Source: Hydrocarboniphaga sp965279055 (GTDB taxonomy: Bacteria > Pseudomonadota > Gammaproteobacteria > Nevskiales > Nevskiaceae). From it: a stretch of 64,000 nt of DNA. The DNA is taken from contig NZ_OZ257125.1 of the NCBI RefSeq assembly GCF_965279055.1, positions 1,860,001 through 1,924,000 of the forward strand, written 5' to 3'. The number at the start of each line of letters is the position of its first letter. Within the stretch, counting starts at the first letter, position 1. Shown here one piece after another: positions 15,973-24,687 of the stretch. The notes beneath the pieces were generated by a model. It had not been told where the DNA came from, searched no databases, and saw only the letters and a list, made by a program, of their open reading frames with translations. Position numbers and translations under genes: made by a program.

Positions 15973-17497
15973 CCTGGTCGTCGTGCTCGGCGACCAGCTC
16001 GACCTGGACTCGGCCGCGTTCGACGGTTTCGAGCCGGGCAGGGACCGGGTCTGGATGTGCGAGGCGCCGGCCGAGTCCCGCTACGTATGGACGCACCAGG
16101 CGCGTATCGCGATCTTCCTCGCGGCGATGCGCCACTTTCGCGTTGCGCTCGAAGCGCGCGGCTGGCGCGTCGACTACCAGGCCAGCGGCGCGCATCCGCA
16201 CACGACGCTGGCCGAGGCGCTGAGCGCGGCGGTCGCCGCGCTGCAGCCGCAGCAACTGGTCTGGGTCGAAGCCGGTGAATGGCGGCTGGCGCGCGATCTG
16301 GAGCAGGTGGCCGCGTCTGTCGGGCTGCCGTTCGATGTCCGCGCCGATCGCCATTTCCTGTGCTCCCGCGACGACTTCGACAGCTGGATGCGCGGCCGGA
16401 CGCATCCACGCCTAGAACACTTCTACCGCTGGATGCGCGGCCGCAGCGGCCTGCTGATCAGCGCCGATGGCCAGCCTGAAGGCGGCCAGTGGAATTACGA
16501 CTCGGACAATCGCCGGTCCTTCGGCGCCCAGGGCCCTGGCTTCGTGCCGCAGACGCGCCGCTTCGAGCCCGACGCGATCACGCGCGACGTGCTGGCGCTG
16601 GTCGAGGCGCAGTACCCGGATCATCCTGGCTCGCTTGCCGGCTTCGACTGGCCCTTGACGCGCGAGCAGGCACGCGTCGCGCTCGCGGATTTCGTCGAAC
16701 ATCGGCTCGCCGACTTCGGCCCGTACCAGGATGCGATGTGGGATCGCGAGCCCTTGCTCTGGCATAGCCGCCTGTCGGCGGCGATGAACCTCAAGCTGTT
16801 GTCGCCGCGCGAAGTCATCGACGCGGCCGTCGCCGCATTGCACGCCAGGCAGGCGCCGCTGGCGAGCGTCGAAGGCTTCGTGCGGCAGATCGTCGGCTGG
16901 CGCGAGTACGTGCGCGGCCTGTACTGGCATCACATGCCGCAATACCTCGACGACAACGCGCTCGGCGCGCACGAGCCGCTGCCGCCGTTCTACTGGAACG
17001 GCAAGACCGAGATGCGCTGCCTGCGCATCACCATCGAAGACACGCTCGCCAACGGCTACGCGCACCACATCCAGCGGCTGATGATCACCGGCCTGTTCGC
17101 CCTGCTGCTCGGCGTCGACCCGCGCCAGGTCCACGAGTGGTATCTGGCGGTTTATGTCGATGCGGTCGAATGGGTGGAGCTGCCGAACAGCATCGGCATG
17201 AGCCAGCACGCCGACGGCGGCCTGATGGGCTCCAAGCCCTACATCGCCAGCGGCAAGTACATAGCGAAAATGAGCAACTACTGCAGCGGCTGCCGCTACG
17301 ATCCGGCACTGAGCACCGGCCCGAAAGCCTGCCCGTTCACCACCTTGTACTGGGATTTCCTCGCGCGCCATCGTCAACGCTTCGCCGCGCATCCACGGCT
17401 GGTGATGCAGGTGCGCAACCTCGACCGGATGCAGCCCGAGGCCGTCTCCGCGATTCGTGCCGAAGCCGAGCTGTTGAGACAGCGGCTGCGTGCATGA
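15959..17497 (+). CDS. Iron-sulfur bacterial cryptochrome/photolyase (FeS-BCP, PhrB-like)
   Basis: A 512-residue member of the prokaryotic (6-4) photolyase family, which repairs UV photoproducts with FAD, a ribolumazine-type antenna and a 4Fe-4S cluster. The four cluster cysteines appear at C354 (MRCLRI), C442 and C445 (YCSGC) and C458 (KACPF). That spacing is identical to the known PhrB ligands, each shifted by four. The N-terminus VRNLVVVLGDQLDLDSAAFD and the FAD-domain text LLWHSRLSAAMNLKLLSPREV are typical. It is coupled to the DUF2256 gene upstream. The family call is firm; a photoreceptor role instead of repair cannot be excluded. Confidence 0.93.
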   Translation: MTVRNLVVVLGDQLDLDSAAFDGFEPGRDRVWMCEAPAESRYVWTHQARIAIFLAAMRHFRVALEARGWRVDYQASGAHPHTTLAEALSAAVAALQPQQLVWVEAGEWRLARDLEQVAASVGLPFDVRADRHFLCSRDDFDSWMRGRTHPRLEHFYRWMRGRSGLLISADGQPEGGQWNYDSDNRRSFGAQGPGFVPQTRRFEPDAITRDVLALVEAQYPDHPGSLAGFDWPLTREQARVALADFVEHRLADFGPYQDAMWDREPLLWHSRLSAAMNLKLLSPREVIDAAVAALHARQAPLASVEGFVRQIVGWREYVRGLYWHHMPQYLDDNALGAHEPLPPFYWNGKTEMRCLRITIEDTLANGYAHHIQRLMITGLFALLLGVDPRQVHEWYLAVYVDAVEWVELPNSIGMSQHADGGLMGSKPYIASGKYIAKMSNYCSGCRYDPALSTGPKACPFTTLYWDFLARHRQRFAAHPRLVMQVRNLDRMQPEAVSAIRAEAELLRQRLRA

Positions 17498-17684
17498 CCG
17501 GGACGCTCCGCGTCCGGCAATGCGTCTGAGGCGAAAGTCCATTCAGCGGCCGTACCCGCGATGCGCCTAGATTGAACTCGTAACCAGATCGACCTTTCGC
17601 ATCTGGCGCGCGGCTCGTCAAGCACTACAAAAGCTCCGACCCTGATCTCAGGCCAGGCGCCGTGCCGCCATTTTCGAGAATCAA

Positions 17685-18095
17685 ATGACCCACTTCCATC
17701 GTCACACCGGGCCTCGCGGCCGGTCTGCGTGCGCGCCGCGTTTGCTGCTGGCGCTGGCCTTGTCGTCGTCACTGCTCGGCGCCTGCGCCAGCGTGCCCAA
17801 ACCCACCGAAAGAATGGCGGTGGCCAGCGCCGCAGTCGAGCAGGCCAGCACGACCAGCATCAGCGAAGCCGCGCCCAAGGAGCTGCAACTGGCCAAGGAC
17901 AAGCTCGCCGCCGCGCAGGCGGCAATGAAGGCCGAGGACTATGCGCTCGCCGGCAGGCTCGCCGACGAAGCCAAGATCGACGCCGATGTCGCCGTAACGC
18001 GCGCGCAGTCGGCGACCGCCGCCAAGGCCGCCAGGGACTCGCAGGACGCGGCACGCGTGCTCAGCGAAGAACTCAGCCGCAAGACGTCCAACTGA
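17685..18095 (+). CDS. DUF4398-like lipoprotein
   Basis: A 136-residue lipoprotein (LALALSSSLLGAC lipobox). A helical, Ala-rich mature domain (VASAAVEQASTTSISEAAPK, ELQLAKDKLAAAQAAMKAED, AGRLADEAKIDADVA) matches the DUF4398 pattern. These usually accompany an OmpA-type lipoprotein, which follows here after 21 bases and itself carries a similar helical segment. Probably periplasmic and anchored in the outer membrane. Exact function unknown. Confidence 0.82.
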   Translation: MTHFHRHTGPRGRSACAPRLLLALALSSSLLGACASVPKPTERMAVASAAVEQASTTSISEAAPKELQLAKDKLAAAQAAMKAEDYALAGRLADEAKIDADVAVTRAQSATAAKAARDSQDAARVLSEELSRKTSN

Positions 18096-18116
18096 TACGC
18101 GACACCGGAGATCATC

Positions 18117-18929
18117 ATGAAAAACTACAAGACGCTGGCCCTCACCTCGTTGGCGCTGGCCGTTGCCGCCTGCAGTTCGGCGCCGCCGCGCAACATCGGC
18201 CTGGACCAGGCACACCAGCACTATCAGGCCGCGCAGGCCAACCCGCAGGTGCTCAAGCTGGCGCCGCAGGAACTGCAGCAGGCCGGCGATGCGCTGGGCG
18301 CTGCCGACAAGGCGCTGAAGGATGAAGCCAAGACCTCCGAAGTCGATCATCTTGCCTACGTCGCCAACCAGAAAATCACCGTCGCGATGGATACCGCATC
18401 CGCTCGCGCCGCGCAGCAGGTCAGCGACGGCGCCGCCGCCGAACGCGACAAGCTGCGTCTCGACGCACGTACCGTGGAAGCCGATCAGGCCAAGCAGCAG
18501 ACGGAAGCCACGCGGCTGCAACTCGCCGCACTCGAAGAGCAGTACAAGCTGCTCAACGCCAAGAAAACCGAGCGCGGCATGATGGTCACGCTCGGCGACG
18601 TGCTGTTCGACACCGGCAAGGCCGATCTGCTCCCGGGCAGCGCCAGCAACATGGCCAAGCTCGCCGAGTTCTTCAAAAAGAATCCGCAGCAGACCGCGTC
18701 CATCGACGGCTACACCGACAACGTCGGCTCCGACAGTTACAACGCCGCGCTGTCGCAGCGGCGTGCCGAGTCGGTGATGTCGGCGCTGGTCAGACTCGGC
18801 GTCAGCGCATCCAACCTGACGGTGAAGGGCTACGGCGAAGCCTCGCCGACGGCCGACAACGCCTCGGCTGCGGGCAGGCAGATGAACCGTCGCGTCGAAA
18901 TCGTGTTCGCCGAGCCGCCCACGGCCTGA
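18117..18929 (+). CDS. OmpA-family peptidoglycan-binding lipoprotein
   Basis: A 270-residue lipoprotein (LALAVAAC lipobox) with an N-terminal DUF4398-like helical region (APQELQQAGDALGAADKALK), a coiled-coil middle (LRLDARTVEADQAKQQTEAT) and a complete OmpA C-terminal domain. The OmpA part runs VLFDTGKADLLPGS, IDGYTDNVGSDSYNAALSQR, VKGYGEASPTADN, then NRRVEI and includes the diaminopimelate-binding Asp and Arg residues. It should tether the outer membrane to peptidoglycan. It forms an operon with the DUF4398 lipoprotein before it and a small hypothetical protein after it. Confidence 0.92.
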   Translation: MKNYKTLALTSLALAVAACSSAPPRNIGLDQAHQHYQAAQANPQVLKLAPQELQQAGDALGAADKALKDEAKTSEVDHLAYVANQKITVAMDTASARAAQQVSDGAAAERDKLRLDARTVEADQAKQQTEATRLQLAALEEQYKLLNAKKTERGMMVTLGDVLFDTGKADLLPGSASNMAKLAEFFKKNPQQTASIDGYTDNVGSDSYNAALSQRRAESVMSALVRLGVSASNLTVKGYGEASPTADNASAAGRQMNRRVEIVFAEPPTA

Positions 18930-18974
18930 GTCTGTCGCAACGCCCTGTTGCCGGGACACCATCTGGAGTCGACG

Positions 18975-19187
18975 ATGCAAGAGACCAAGCGCACACAGTC
19001 GGAACTATCCGACAGAGAAAGCGGCACTGCGTTCGAGTACGGAGCGACGCGCTATCCGCACTCGCGCATCGATTCGGGAACCCTGCTGAAGAATCCCGTG
19101 GCGGCCTCCGAGGAGAACCGCCGCGTTGCCCGGACCAAAGGCAAGGCGCTGAAGCGCGAACCCGAGAAGCCTGCGGATTCGGCCTAG
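18975..19187 (+). CDS. Small hypothetical protein
   Basis: A 70-residue, highly charged, cytoplasmic-looking protein (MQETKRTQSELSDRESGTAF..., KALKREPEKPADSA) with no recognisable domain. GGAG at 18964-18967 precedes the ATG. It follows the OmpA-type gene by 45 bases on the same strand and may share its transcript. Confidence 0.6.
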   Translation: MQETKRTQSELSDRESGTAFEYGATRYPHSRIDSGTLLKNPVAASEENRRVARTKGKALKREPEKPADSA

Positions 19188-19203
19188 CGCGGCTGCGAGC
19201 GGC

Positions 19204-20094
19204 TCAGTTGAGGATGCGATTTCCGCGCAGGCGCGCAACCGCCAGGTCCACGAACGCGCGGACCTTGGCCGAGGTATGGCGTCCGTCGGGATACAGCACG
19301 TGGACCGGCAGGGCCGGCTCCTCGTAGTCGGCGAGGACGATCTGCAGCTTGCGTTCGAGCAGCGCGGGGCCGACCTGATAGTGCAGCACGCGTGTCAGCC
19401 CCCAGCCGGAGATCGCCGCGCCGATCGCCGCCTCGTTGGTGTTGCACAGCAGGCTGGGGTGGAGGGTGATGCGTTGGTCCTGGCCAAAACGCCATTCGGG
19501 CGAGGCCCAGGCACTGGTCGACGCGGCGATGCGATGCGTCTTCAGATCGATAGGCGAGGTCGGCACGCCGTGGCGCTCGAAGTAGGCCGGCGAGCCGCAG
19601 ACGACGCGGCGTACCGAGCCGACCGGTATCGCGGTGAAGCCCGAATCGGGCAGGTGGCCGATGCGGATCGCCACGTCGATGCCGTCCTCGATCATGTTGA
19701 CGGCGCGGTCGACGAAGAAGGTTCTCGCGGTCATCGCCTGATAGGTATCCAGATACTCCATCACGATCGGCAGCGCGTGCATCGGGCCGAACAGCGCGGG
19801 TGCGGTCACCGCCAGGGTCCCCGTCGGCGTGCCGTAGGTGCCGGCTGCGACGGCCTCCGCATCGACGATGTCCGCCAGGATGCGCCGGCAGTCGTCGAAG
19901 TAACGGCGGCCGGCGTCGGTGAGCTTCACCGAGCGCGTGGTGCGGACGAACAGCCGTGCGCCGATCATCTGCTCCAGCGCGGCTATGGCGCGGGTCACCG
20001 CCGGCGCGCTCATGTGCAGCTGGCGCGCCGCATCGGCAAAGCCTTCGGTCTCTGCGACCTTGACGAAGATGCGCATCGCCTGCCATCGATCCAT
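19204..20094 (-). CDS. LysR-family transcriptional regulator
   Basis: A 296-residue LysR regulator. The N-terminal winged helix is MRIFVKVAETEGFADAARQL, then VTRAIAALEQMIGARLFVRT. The periplasmic-binding-like effector domain (GTLAVTAPALFGPMHALPIV through DVAIRIGHLPDSGFTAIPVG) belongs to the large CrgA-type subgroup. It ends 16 bases from the convergent small hypothetical gene. The fused reductase gene lies 183 bp upstream on the same strand, so the usual divergent target is absent. The effector cannot be predicted. Confidence 0.92.
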   Translation of the reverse strand: MDRWQAMRIFVKVAETEGFADAARQLHMSAPAVTRAIAALEQMIGARLFVRTTRSVKLTDAGRRYFDDCRRILADIVDAEAVAAGTYGTPTGTLAVTAPALFGPMHALPIVMEYLDTYQAMTARTFFVDRAVNMIEDGIDVAIRIGHLPDSGFTAIPVGSVRRVVCGSPAYFERHGVPTSPIDLKTHRIAASTSAWASPEWRFGQDQRITLHPSLLCNTNEAAIGAAISGWGLTRVLHYQVGPALLERKLQIVLADYEEPALPVHVLYPDGRHTSAKVRAFVDLAVARLRGNRILN

Positions 20095-20277
20095 CGTCTA
20101 CTGCTCCCCGTGTGCGCCCGCTACCAGAACATTCCGGCCAAGGTCTGCGGCTGGATGGATGGATCTTTTTCCAGCATGCAACGATATCGGTCCGGCAGCG
20201 GCTTTTCACGATGCGGCGGCGCGATGCCGGCCAGCGCCGGGCCGAGCGCCGCGGCGGCCGGTGGCCGATGCCGCCGC

Positions 20278-22356
20278 TCAAAGCGAAAGCTGGATGCGAT
20301 TTTCATCGTCTTCTCCCGGTTCGGCGGGCACCGCGCAGCAGATCAGGACTTCGTCGTCGGCGCGCGCCGCCGTCGGCTCTTTCAGATAAGTGACCGAGCC
20401 TGCGAGCAGGCGGGTGCGACAGCTGCCGCAGGTGCCGGCCCGGCAACTGAACTCCGGCGCGAGTCCACGCGCTTCGGCCAGATCGAGCAGGCTGCCGGAG
20501 CCCGGCGTCCAGCGCGCCTCTTTCGCCGAGTCGGTGAAGATCACCGTGACCGGTGCAAGGGATGCGGGCGTGCGCGGCGTCGCCTGTGCCGTGGACGCCA
20601 GCCTCCGCACCAGCGACGAAGGGCCGAAAGCTTCCGCGTGGATGCGCTCGTCCATCACGCCCGCATCACGCAGGCCGTCGTACAGCGCCTGCGTGAATGG
20701 CGCCGGGCCGCAGACATAGAAATCGTGATCGTCGGCTAGCTCGATGTAGCGGCTCAGCAGCGCGATGTCGATGCGGCCCTGCTCGTCGTAGTCGACGCCC
20801 GCGCTGGCACCCTCGGCGCTGCCGAGTACCCGCACGACTTCAATGGCGCCGTCGGCGATGCGCACCAGCTCCGCCAGCTCGGCGTCGAACGGGCGCTCTG
20901 CCTTGTTGCGAGCCGCATGGAACAGCATCGTCGGACGGATGCCGCGCGTGCGCAGGCCCTCGTAGACGAGGTGACGCAGCATCGCCAGCAGCGGCGTGAT
21001 GCCGACGCCGCCGGCTAGCAGCACCGCCGGGCGTGACTGATGGGCGTCGATCCTGAAGTCGCCGCGCGGTGCGCGGGCTTCGATGCGATCGCCGACACGG
21101 ACGCGATCGTGCAGATACTGCGACGCCACGCCGTCGCGCTTGACGCTGATCCGGTACAGCCCGTCGGACGGCGCGACCGACAGGCTGTAGTGGCGCAGCA
21201 GCGGCGGTTCAGCTTCGGCCAGGCGCAGCCGAACCGGCAGGTGCTGGCCGGCCTGATGCGGCAACAGCCCGGCGCCATCGTCGGCTTGCAGATGGAAGGA
21301 GCGGATCGAGCGGCTCTCGTCGACGATCCGGGTCAGCTTGAACGGCCGCCATTGCTGCGCGAGTTCGCTGGCGCGGAGCCGGTCCGCGGTCTGCTGCCAG
21401 TCGCCGGTCATCAGGGAGTTGGGCGACCAGCCGTCGCGCTGAAACGTCCAGCGCAAGGCCAGTGCGCCGGGCCGGCGCACGACGCGCGAAGCGCGGAAGG
21501 TCCATAGCCTTTCGGCTCCCTGGAATGCGGCGATTTCCGGCGATTCCAATATCACATGGGCCTCACCGCTGAGCTGCAACAGATCGCCGCTGCTGAAGTC
21601 GACGAACACCAGCCCGGCCTTGCCGTTGAGCAGGATGTTGCCGAGCGTCGAGAAAAACAGGTTGCCCGCGAAGTCCGGAATGGTCAGCGTCCCGTCTTCG
21701 GCCACGCGCACGAAGCCGGGCTTGCCGCCGCGATGCGACACATCGACCTGACGGCGGTCTTCGCGCTCGGCATAGGAGGCGACGAAGAAGGTGTCGGCCG
21801 CCTCGATCATGCGGCGCGCCTGCGGGTCGAGTTCCTTGCCCGCATGAACCTCGCCCGCAACCGGCATCGCAGGATCGCGAACGAAGGCCTGGTCGCGCAG
21901 CTGGATGTATTGCGGGCAGTTGCCGAAACTCTGATCAACCTCGAAGCCAAGGCCGTCGTCGCTCACGCGGCGCAGCACGCCATTGACGCGATTGCGCCGC
22001 CGCGTATGCAACTCGATGCCGAGCATGCCGACGGCTTCGCCGGCGCGCATGCCGTCGCTGGCCGGATCATGCGGATCGCGATGCACGCGCAGCTCCAGGC
22101 TCGTCGGTGTCGGCGAGGCGATGAAGCCGGGCCGGCCTTCGAGCAGCGTCGCCCAGGCCTGGCCTTGAGGATCGACGCTGCCGAGCACGATGAACGGCAG
22201 CTGGGCGAAGAATTCGCGATGCTGGTCGAGCATGAAATCGCGAACGACGCGCTGGCCGACCGACTCCATGCGCTCGGCGACGCCGACTTGTTGCTGGATC
22301 GCCTTCTCGCCGGCGTGCCATACCGGCAGTTTTCTGTTCGCTTGTGCGTCGCTCAT
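20278..22356 (-). CDS. Fused PNPOx-like / FAD-NAD reductase / 2Fe-2S protein
   Basis: A 692-residue three-part flavoprotein. Residues ~1-300 are a pyridoxamine-5'-phosphate-oxidase-like split barrel (FIVLGSVDPQGQAWATLLEG, FFSTLGNILLNGKAGLVFVD), probably an FMN or substrate site. Residues ~325-560 are a ferredoxin-reductase FAD/NAD module (IRSFHLQADDGAG, LRHYSLSV, LLAGGVGITPLLAM, FYVCGPAPF). The C-terminus is a plant-type 2Fe-2S domain with C638, C643, C646 and a fourth Cys at 673 or 674. Electrons would flow NAD(P)H -> FAD -> 2Fe-2S -> barrel or an outside partner. ATG 22356 is chosen from the domain start. A glutathione transferase lies directly upstream. Confidence 0.88.
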   Translation of the reverse strand: MSDAQANRKLPVWHAGEKAIQQQVGVAERMESVGQRVVRDFMLDQHREFFAQLPFIVLGSVDPQGQAWATLLEGRPGFIASPTPTSLELRVHRDPHDPASDGMRAGEAVGMLGIELHTRRRNRVNGVLRRVSDDGLGFEVDQSFGNCPQYIQLRDQAFVRDPAMPVAGEVHAGKELDPQARRMIEAADTFFVASYAEREDRRQVDVSHRGGKPGFVRVAEDGTLTIPDFAGNLFFSTLGNILLNGKAGLVFVDFSSGDLLQLSGEAHVILESPEIAAFQGAERLWTFRASRVVRRPGALALRWTFQRDGWSPNSLMTGDWQQTADRLRASELAQQWRPFKLTRIVDESRSIRSFHLQADDGAGLLPHQAGQHLPVRLRLAEAEPPLLRHYSLSVAPSDGLYRISVKRDGVASQYLHDRVRVGDRIEARAPRGDFRIDAHQSRPAVLLAGGVGITPLLAMLRHLVYEGLRTRGIRPTMLFHAARNKAERPFDAELAELVRIADGAIEVVRVLGSAEGASAGVDYDEQGRIDIALLSRYIELADDHDFYVCGPAPFTQALYDGLRDAGVMDERIHAEAFGPSSLVRRLASTAQATPRTPASLAPVTVIFTDSAKEARWTPGSGSLLDLAEARGLAPEFSCRAGTCGSCRTRLLAGSVTYLKEPTAARADDEVLICCAVPAEPGEDDENRIQLSL

Positions 22357-22396
22357 TTCGTTACTCCGTCGACATCGATCGCCTGCGATCACGCCA

Positions 22397-23014
22397 TCAC
22401 GAGGCGGCCGACAGGCCGGCCGGCGTCTGCACGAAAGCAACGAAGCCGGGCAGCGCCTCGATCCGGCGAAGCAGGGCATTGACGCGGGCATAGCCGGCCA
22501 GGTCGACATTGCCTTCCGGTGCGCGCGCCAGGTAGCTGTAGACCGCGACGTCGGCGATGGTCGGGCGATCACCCACCAGCCAGTCGCGACCGGCCAGATG
22601 CAGTTCGAGTTTGGCGAGAATCGCGTGGGCGCGGGAGATCACCTCGTCCGCATTGAATTTGGCGCCGAACACGGTGACCAGCCGCGCCGCGGCAGGGCCG
22701 TAGGCGATCTCGCCGGCGGCCACCGACAGCCAGCGCTGAACCGCGGCGGCGCCGGCCGCGTCCTCGGGCAGCCAGTCGCTGCGGCCGTATTTCTTGGCGA
22801 GATAGACCAGGATCGCGTTGGAGTCGGTGACGACGGTGCCGTCGTCATCGAGCACCGGCACCTGTCCGAAAGGATTGAGCGCCAGAAACGCCGGCTGCTT
22901 GTGGGCGCCGGACTTCAGATCGACTTCGATCGCCTCGTGCGGCAGATCCAGCAACGACACGAACAGCAGCGCACGATGCGAGTGTCCTGACAGCGGGTGA
23001 TGATAGAGCTTCAT
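22397..23014 (-). CDS. Glutathione S-transferase family protein
   Basis: A 205-residue GST. The N-terminal thioredoxin-like half has MKLYHHPLSGHSHRALLFVS (likely catalytic Ser), GQVPVLDDDG with the cis-proline, and DSNAILVYLA. The C-terminal all-alpha half includes DWLVGDRPTIADVAVYSYL with the N-capping motif. It should conjugate glutathione to electrophiles or reduce peroxides. It is upstream of the fused reductase on the same strand, separated by 40 bases, so the two may be co-transcribed. Substrate unknown. Confidence 0.92.
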   Translation of the reverse strand: MKLYHHPLSGHSHRALLFVSLLDLPHEAIEVDLKSGAHKQPAFLALNPFGQVPVLDDDGTVVTDSNAILVYLAKKYGRSDWLPEDAAGAAAVQRWLSVAAGEIAYGPAAARLVTVFGAKFNADEVISRAHAILAKLELHLAGRDWLVGDRPTIADVAVYSYLARAPEGNVDLAGYARVNALLRRIEALPGFVAFVQTPAGLSAAS

Positions 23015-23327
23015 GGGATGGATCCTGATCGAGTGGACCGGGGCCATCCCCGATCCGCCGATGCAGCTTGAGCCATCGATGCCCGGCGCGGAATCACCGA
23101 CCTTGGCACTTCAATATTGCGTCAGGCGGAATAATGCGGTGGTCGCAGCTGGGCTCGCGCTGGAGTCCCCACAGTCAGCTGCGCAAGGCAGCTGTTGATA
23201 AAGGGCAATCCCCGATCGCATCCGCAGTGACAATGCCGACGGATCAATCGCCGCAGACGACGACGCGCCTACCGGCAGATGGCCTTCGACCCGTTCCAGC
23301 GCCGCCGCCGATAAGGCGACGGGCGGC
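23015..23327. other. Intergenic region upstream of the GST gene
   Basis: This 313-bp gap lies between the GST start (minus) and the end of the methyltransferase-family gene (minus). A moderately AT-rich stretch at 23110-23135 may hold the GST promoter. I see no strong repeat, hairpin or RNA signature. Confidence 0.4.
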
Positions 23328-23960
23328 TCAAGGCAGTCGCAGATACACCGGCAACAAGCCGGACTGTTGCAGCCATTCGACCGCTTCGAAAAGCGGAACC
23401 GTCAGCATGAACAGCGTGGCGTCACGTAGCGTGTTGAAGACCAGCTTCGGACGCACGACGATTTCATCGACGCTTTTCCAAAGCTGCCAGCGCGGGAGCC
23501 AGCGTGGGGTGACGGCGCAGTAGGCGGCGAACTGCATTGGAAAACTCAGATCCAGAAAACGCTCTTCCTTACGAATCAGCCTATCGAACGCCAGAAAGTA
23601 GAGGCAGCCGAAAAAGCCGCCCACGACCATGGAGCCGAACATCAGGCCGGCACCGACGGTGCCCAGCAGCGAGAAAAAGTACAGCGGGTTGCGCGACACA
23701 GAATACGGCCCGATGGTCACCAGTTCGGCACTCTTGCGGCCGCCGATGTACAGCGTGCACATCGCACGGCCGAGCACGCAGACCAGAATCAGCAGCAAAC
23801 CGAAGCTCTCGATGCCCTCATGCCACATACCGCCGCCGCGCCAGGTGGATGCGGTCACCAGGATCAAGGGCAGAAGCGGCAAAGCCGCCATCCGCAGCAA
23901 TAGCCGTCGTTGCTTCTGTACTGAACCCAAGCGTGTCGCGCCATCAAGGGAATGGCTCAT
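23328..23960 (-). CDS. Isoprenylcysteine methyltransferase-like membrane protein
   Basis: A 210-residue integral membrane protein with about five hydrophobic segments. The C-terminal ICMT/PEMT-type signature is visible as LVTIGPYSVSRNPLYFFSLL and RLIRKEERFLDLSFPMQFAAY. Bacterial members methylate unknown small or lipid substrates with S-adenosylmethionine. They are often found in metal-resistance or cytochrome neighbourhoods. GAGG seven bases upstream supports ATG 23960. It follows the orphan DNA-binding domain by 51 bases in the same direction, so it may be the last gene of the cytochrome operon. Confidence 0.82.
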   Translation of the reverse strand: MSHSLDGATRLGSVQKQRRLLLRMAALPLLPLILVTASTWRGGGMWHEGIESFGLLLILVCVLGRAMCTLYIGGRKSAELVTIGPYSVSRNPLYFFSLLGTVGAGLMFGSMVVGGFFGCLYFLAFDRLIRKEERFLDLSFPMQFAAYCAVTPRWLPRWQLWKSVDEIVVRPKLVFNTLRDATLFMLTVPLFEAVEWLQQSGLLPVYLRLP

Positions 23961-24011
23961 CGTTCGCCTCTGTAATTGAAACAAAAAAATCAAGTGAAGC
24001 GGGGTAGCTCA

Positions 24012-24299
24012 TTACTTCTTGGCGGCCCCCAGCCGATAGCCGATGCCGCGCACGGTGTTGATCAACGGCATGTCATCGTGATGATCCACCTTCGCGCGCA
24101 AGCGCGAGATGTGGACTTCGATGATGTTGGTCTGCGGATCGAAGAAATACTCCCAGACATGCTCGAAGACCACGCGCCGGGTCACCACATTGCCGGCATT
24201 GCGCAACAGATACTCGAGCAGCCGGAACTCACGATCCTGCAGATCGATGCGGCTTGCACCACGCTTGGCAGTGCGCTCCAACAGATTCAGTTCCAGCAC
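24012..24299 (-). CDS. Orphan OmpR/PhoB-type winged-helix domain (truncated response regulator)
   Basis: A 95-residue frame equal to only the DNA-binding half of an OmpR-family regulator of the CopR/CusR kind: LELNLLERTAKRGASRIDLQ, REFRLLEYLLRNAGNVVTRR, then HVWEYFFDPQTNIIEVHISR and TVRGIGYRLG. The ~120-residue receiver domain that should precede it is absent; the frame begins at GTG 24299, four bases after the stop codon of the cytochrome c gene. It may be a decayed fragment or a phosphorylation-independent binder kept within the operon. No sensor kinase is nearby. Confidence 0.75.
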   Translation of the reverse strand: MLELNLLERTAKRGASRIDLQDREFRLLEYLLRNAGNVVTRRVVFEHVWEYFFDPQTNIIEVHISRLRAKVDHHDDMPLINTVRGIGYRLGAAKK

Positions 24300-24303
24300 G
24301 CAT

Positions 24304-24687
24304 TCAGTCCTTTTTACGGCTCTCTAGAAATTCGATCAGATCCGAGCGCTCTTTCGCATCGTCCAGGCCGTCGAATTTCATCTTGCCGCCTGGGACCAGG
24401 CCTTTTGGATGCTTGATGTACGCATCGAGCGTGGTTTTTGTCCAGGTGATACCTGATGCTTTGAGCGCGTCCGAATAGTCGAAGTCCGCCAATTGCGCGG
24501 CGGGCCGGCCCGAGATACCAAACAGCCCCGGACCTTTCTTGTTGCGAAGCGGATTCGCGACGCTGTGGCATTCGGCACAGTTGGAGTCGAAGGAGTCAGC
24601 GCCGTTCCCGGCATCGGCGAACGTTGCCGGGGCGTATGCCCCGAGCAACATCGCCATGATCAAAATAACGCCGAACGGCCGTTTCAT
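24304..24687 (-). CDS. Class I monohaem cytochrome c (c2/c550-like)
   Basis: A 127-residue periplasmic cytochrome with a Sec signal peptide (GVILIMAMLLGAYAPATFAD). It has one haem site, C37-A-E-C40-H41, and the mitochondrial/c2-type text KKGPGLFGISGRPAAQ, ALKASGITWTKTTLDAYIKH, then VPGGKMKFDGL supplying the methionine ligand. It should shuttle single electrons in the periplasm. Its ATG overlaps the stop of the cytochrome-porin gene upstream (TCAT, 24684-24687), so the two are coupled. It probably receives electrons from, or gives them to, that outer-membrane protein. Confidence 0.9.
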   Translation of the reverse strand: MKRPFGVILIMAMLLGAYAPATFADAGNGADSFDSNCAECHSVANPLRNKKGPGLFGISGRPAAQLADFDYSDALKASGITWTKTTLDAYIKHPKGLVPGGKMKFDGLDDAKERSDLIEFLESRKKD

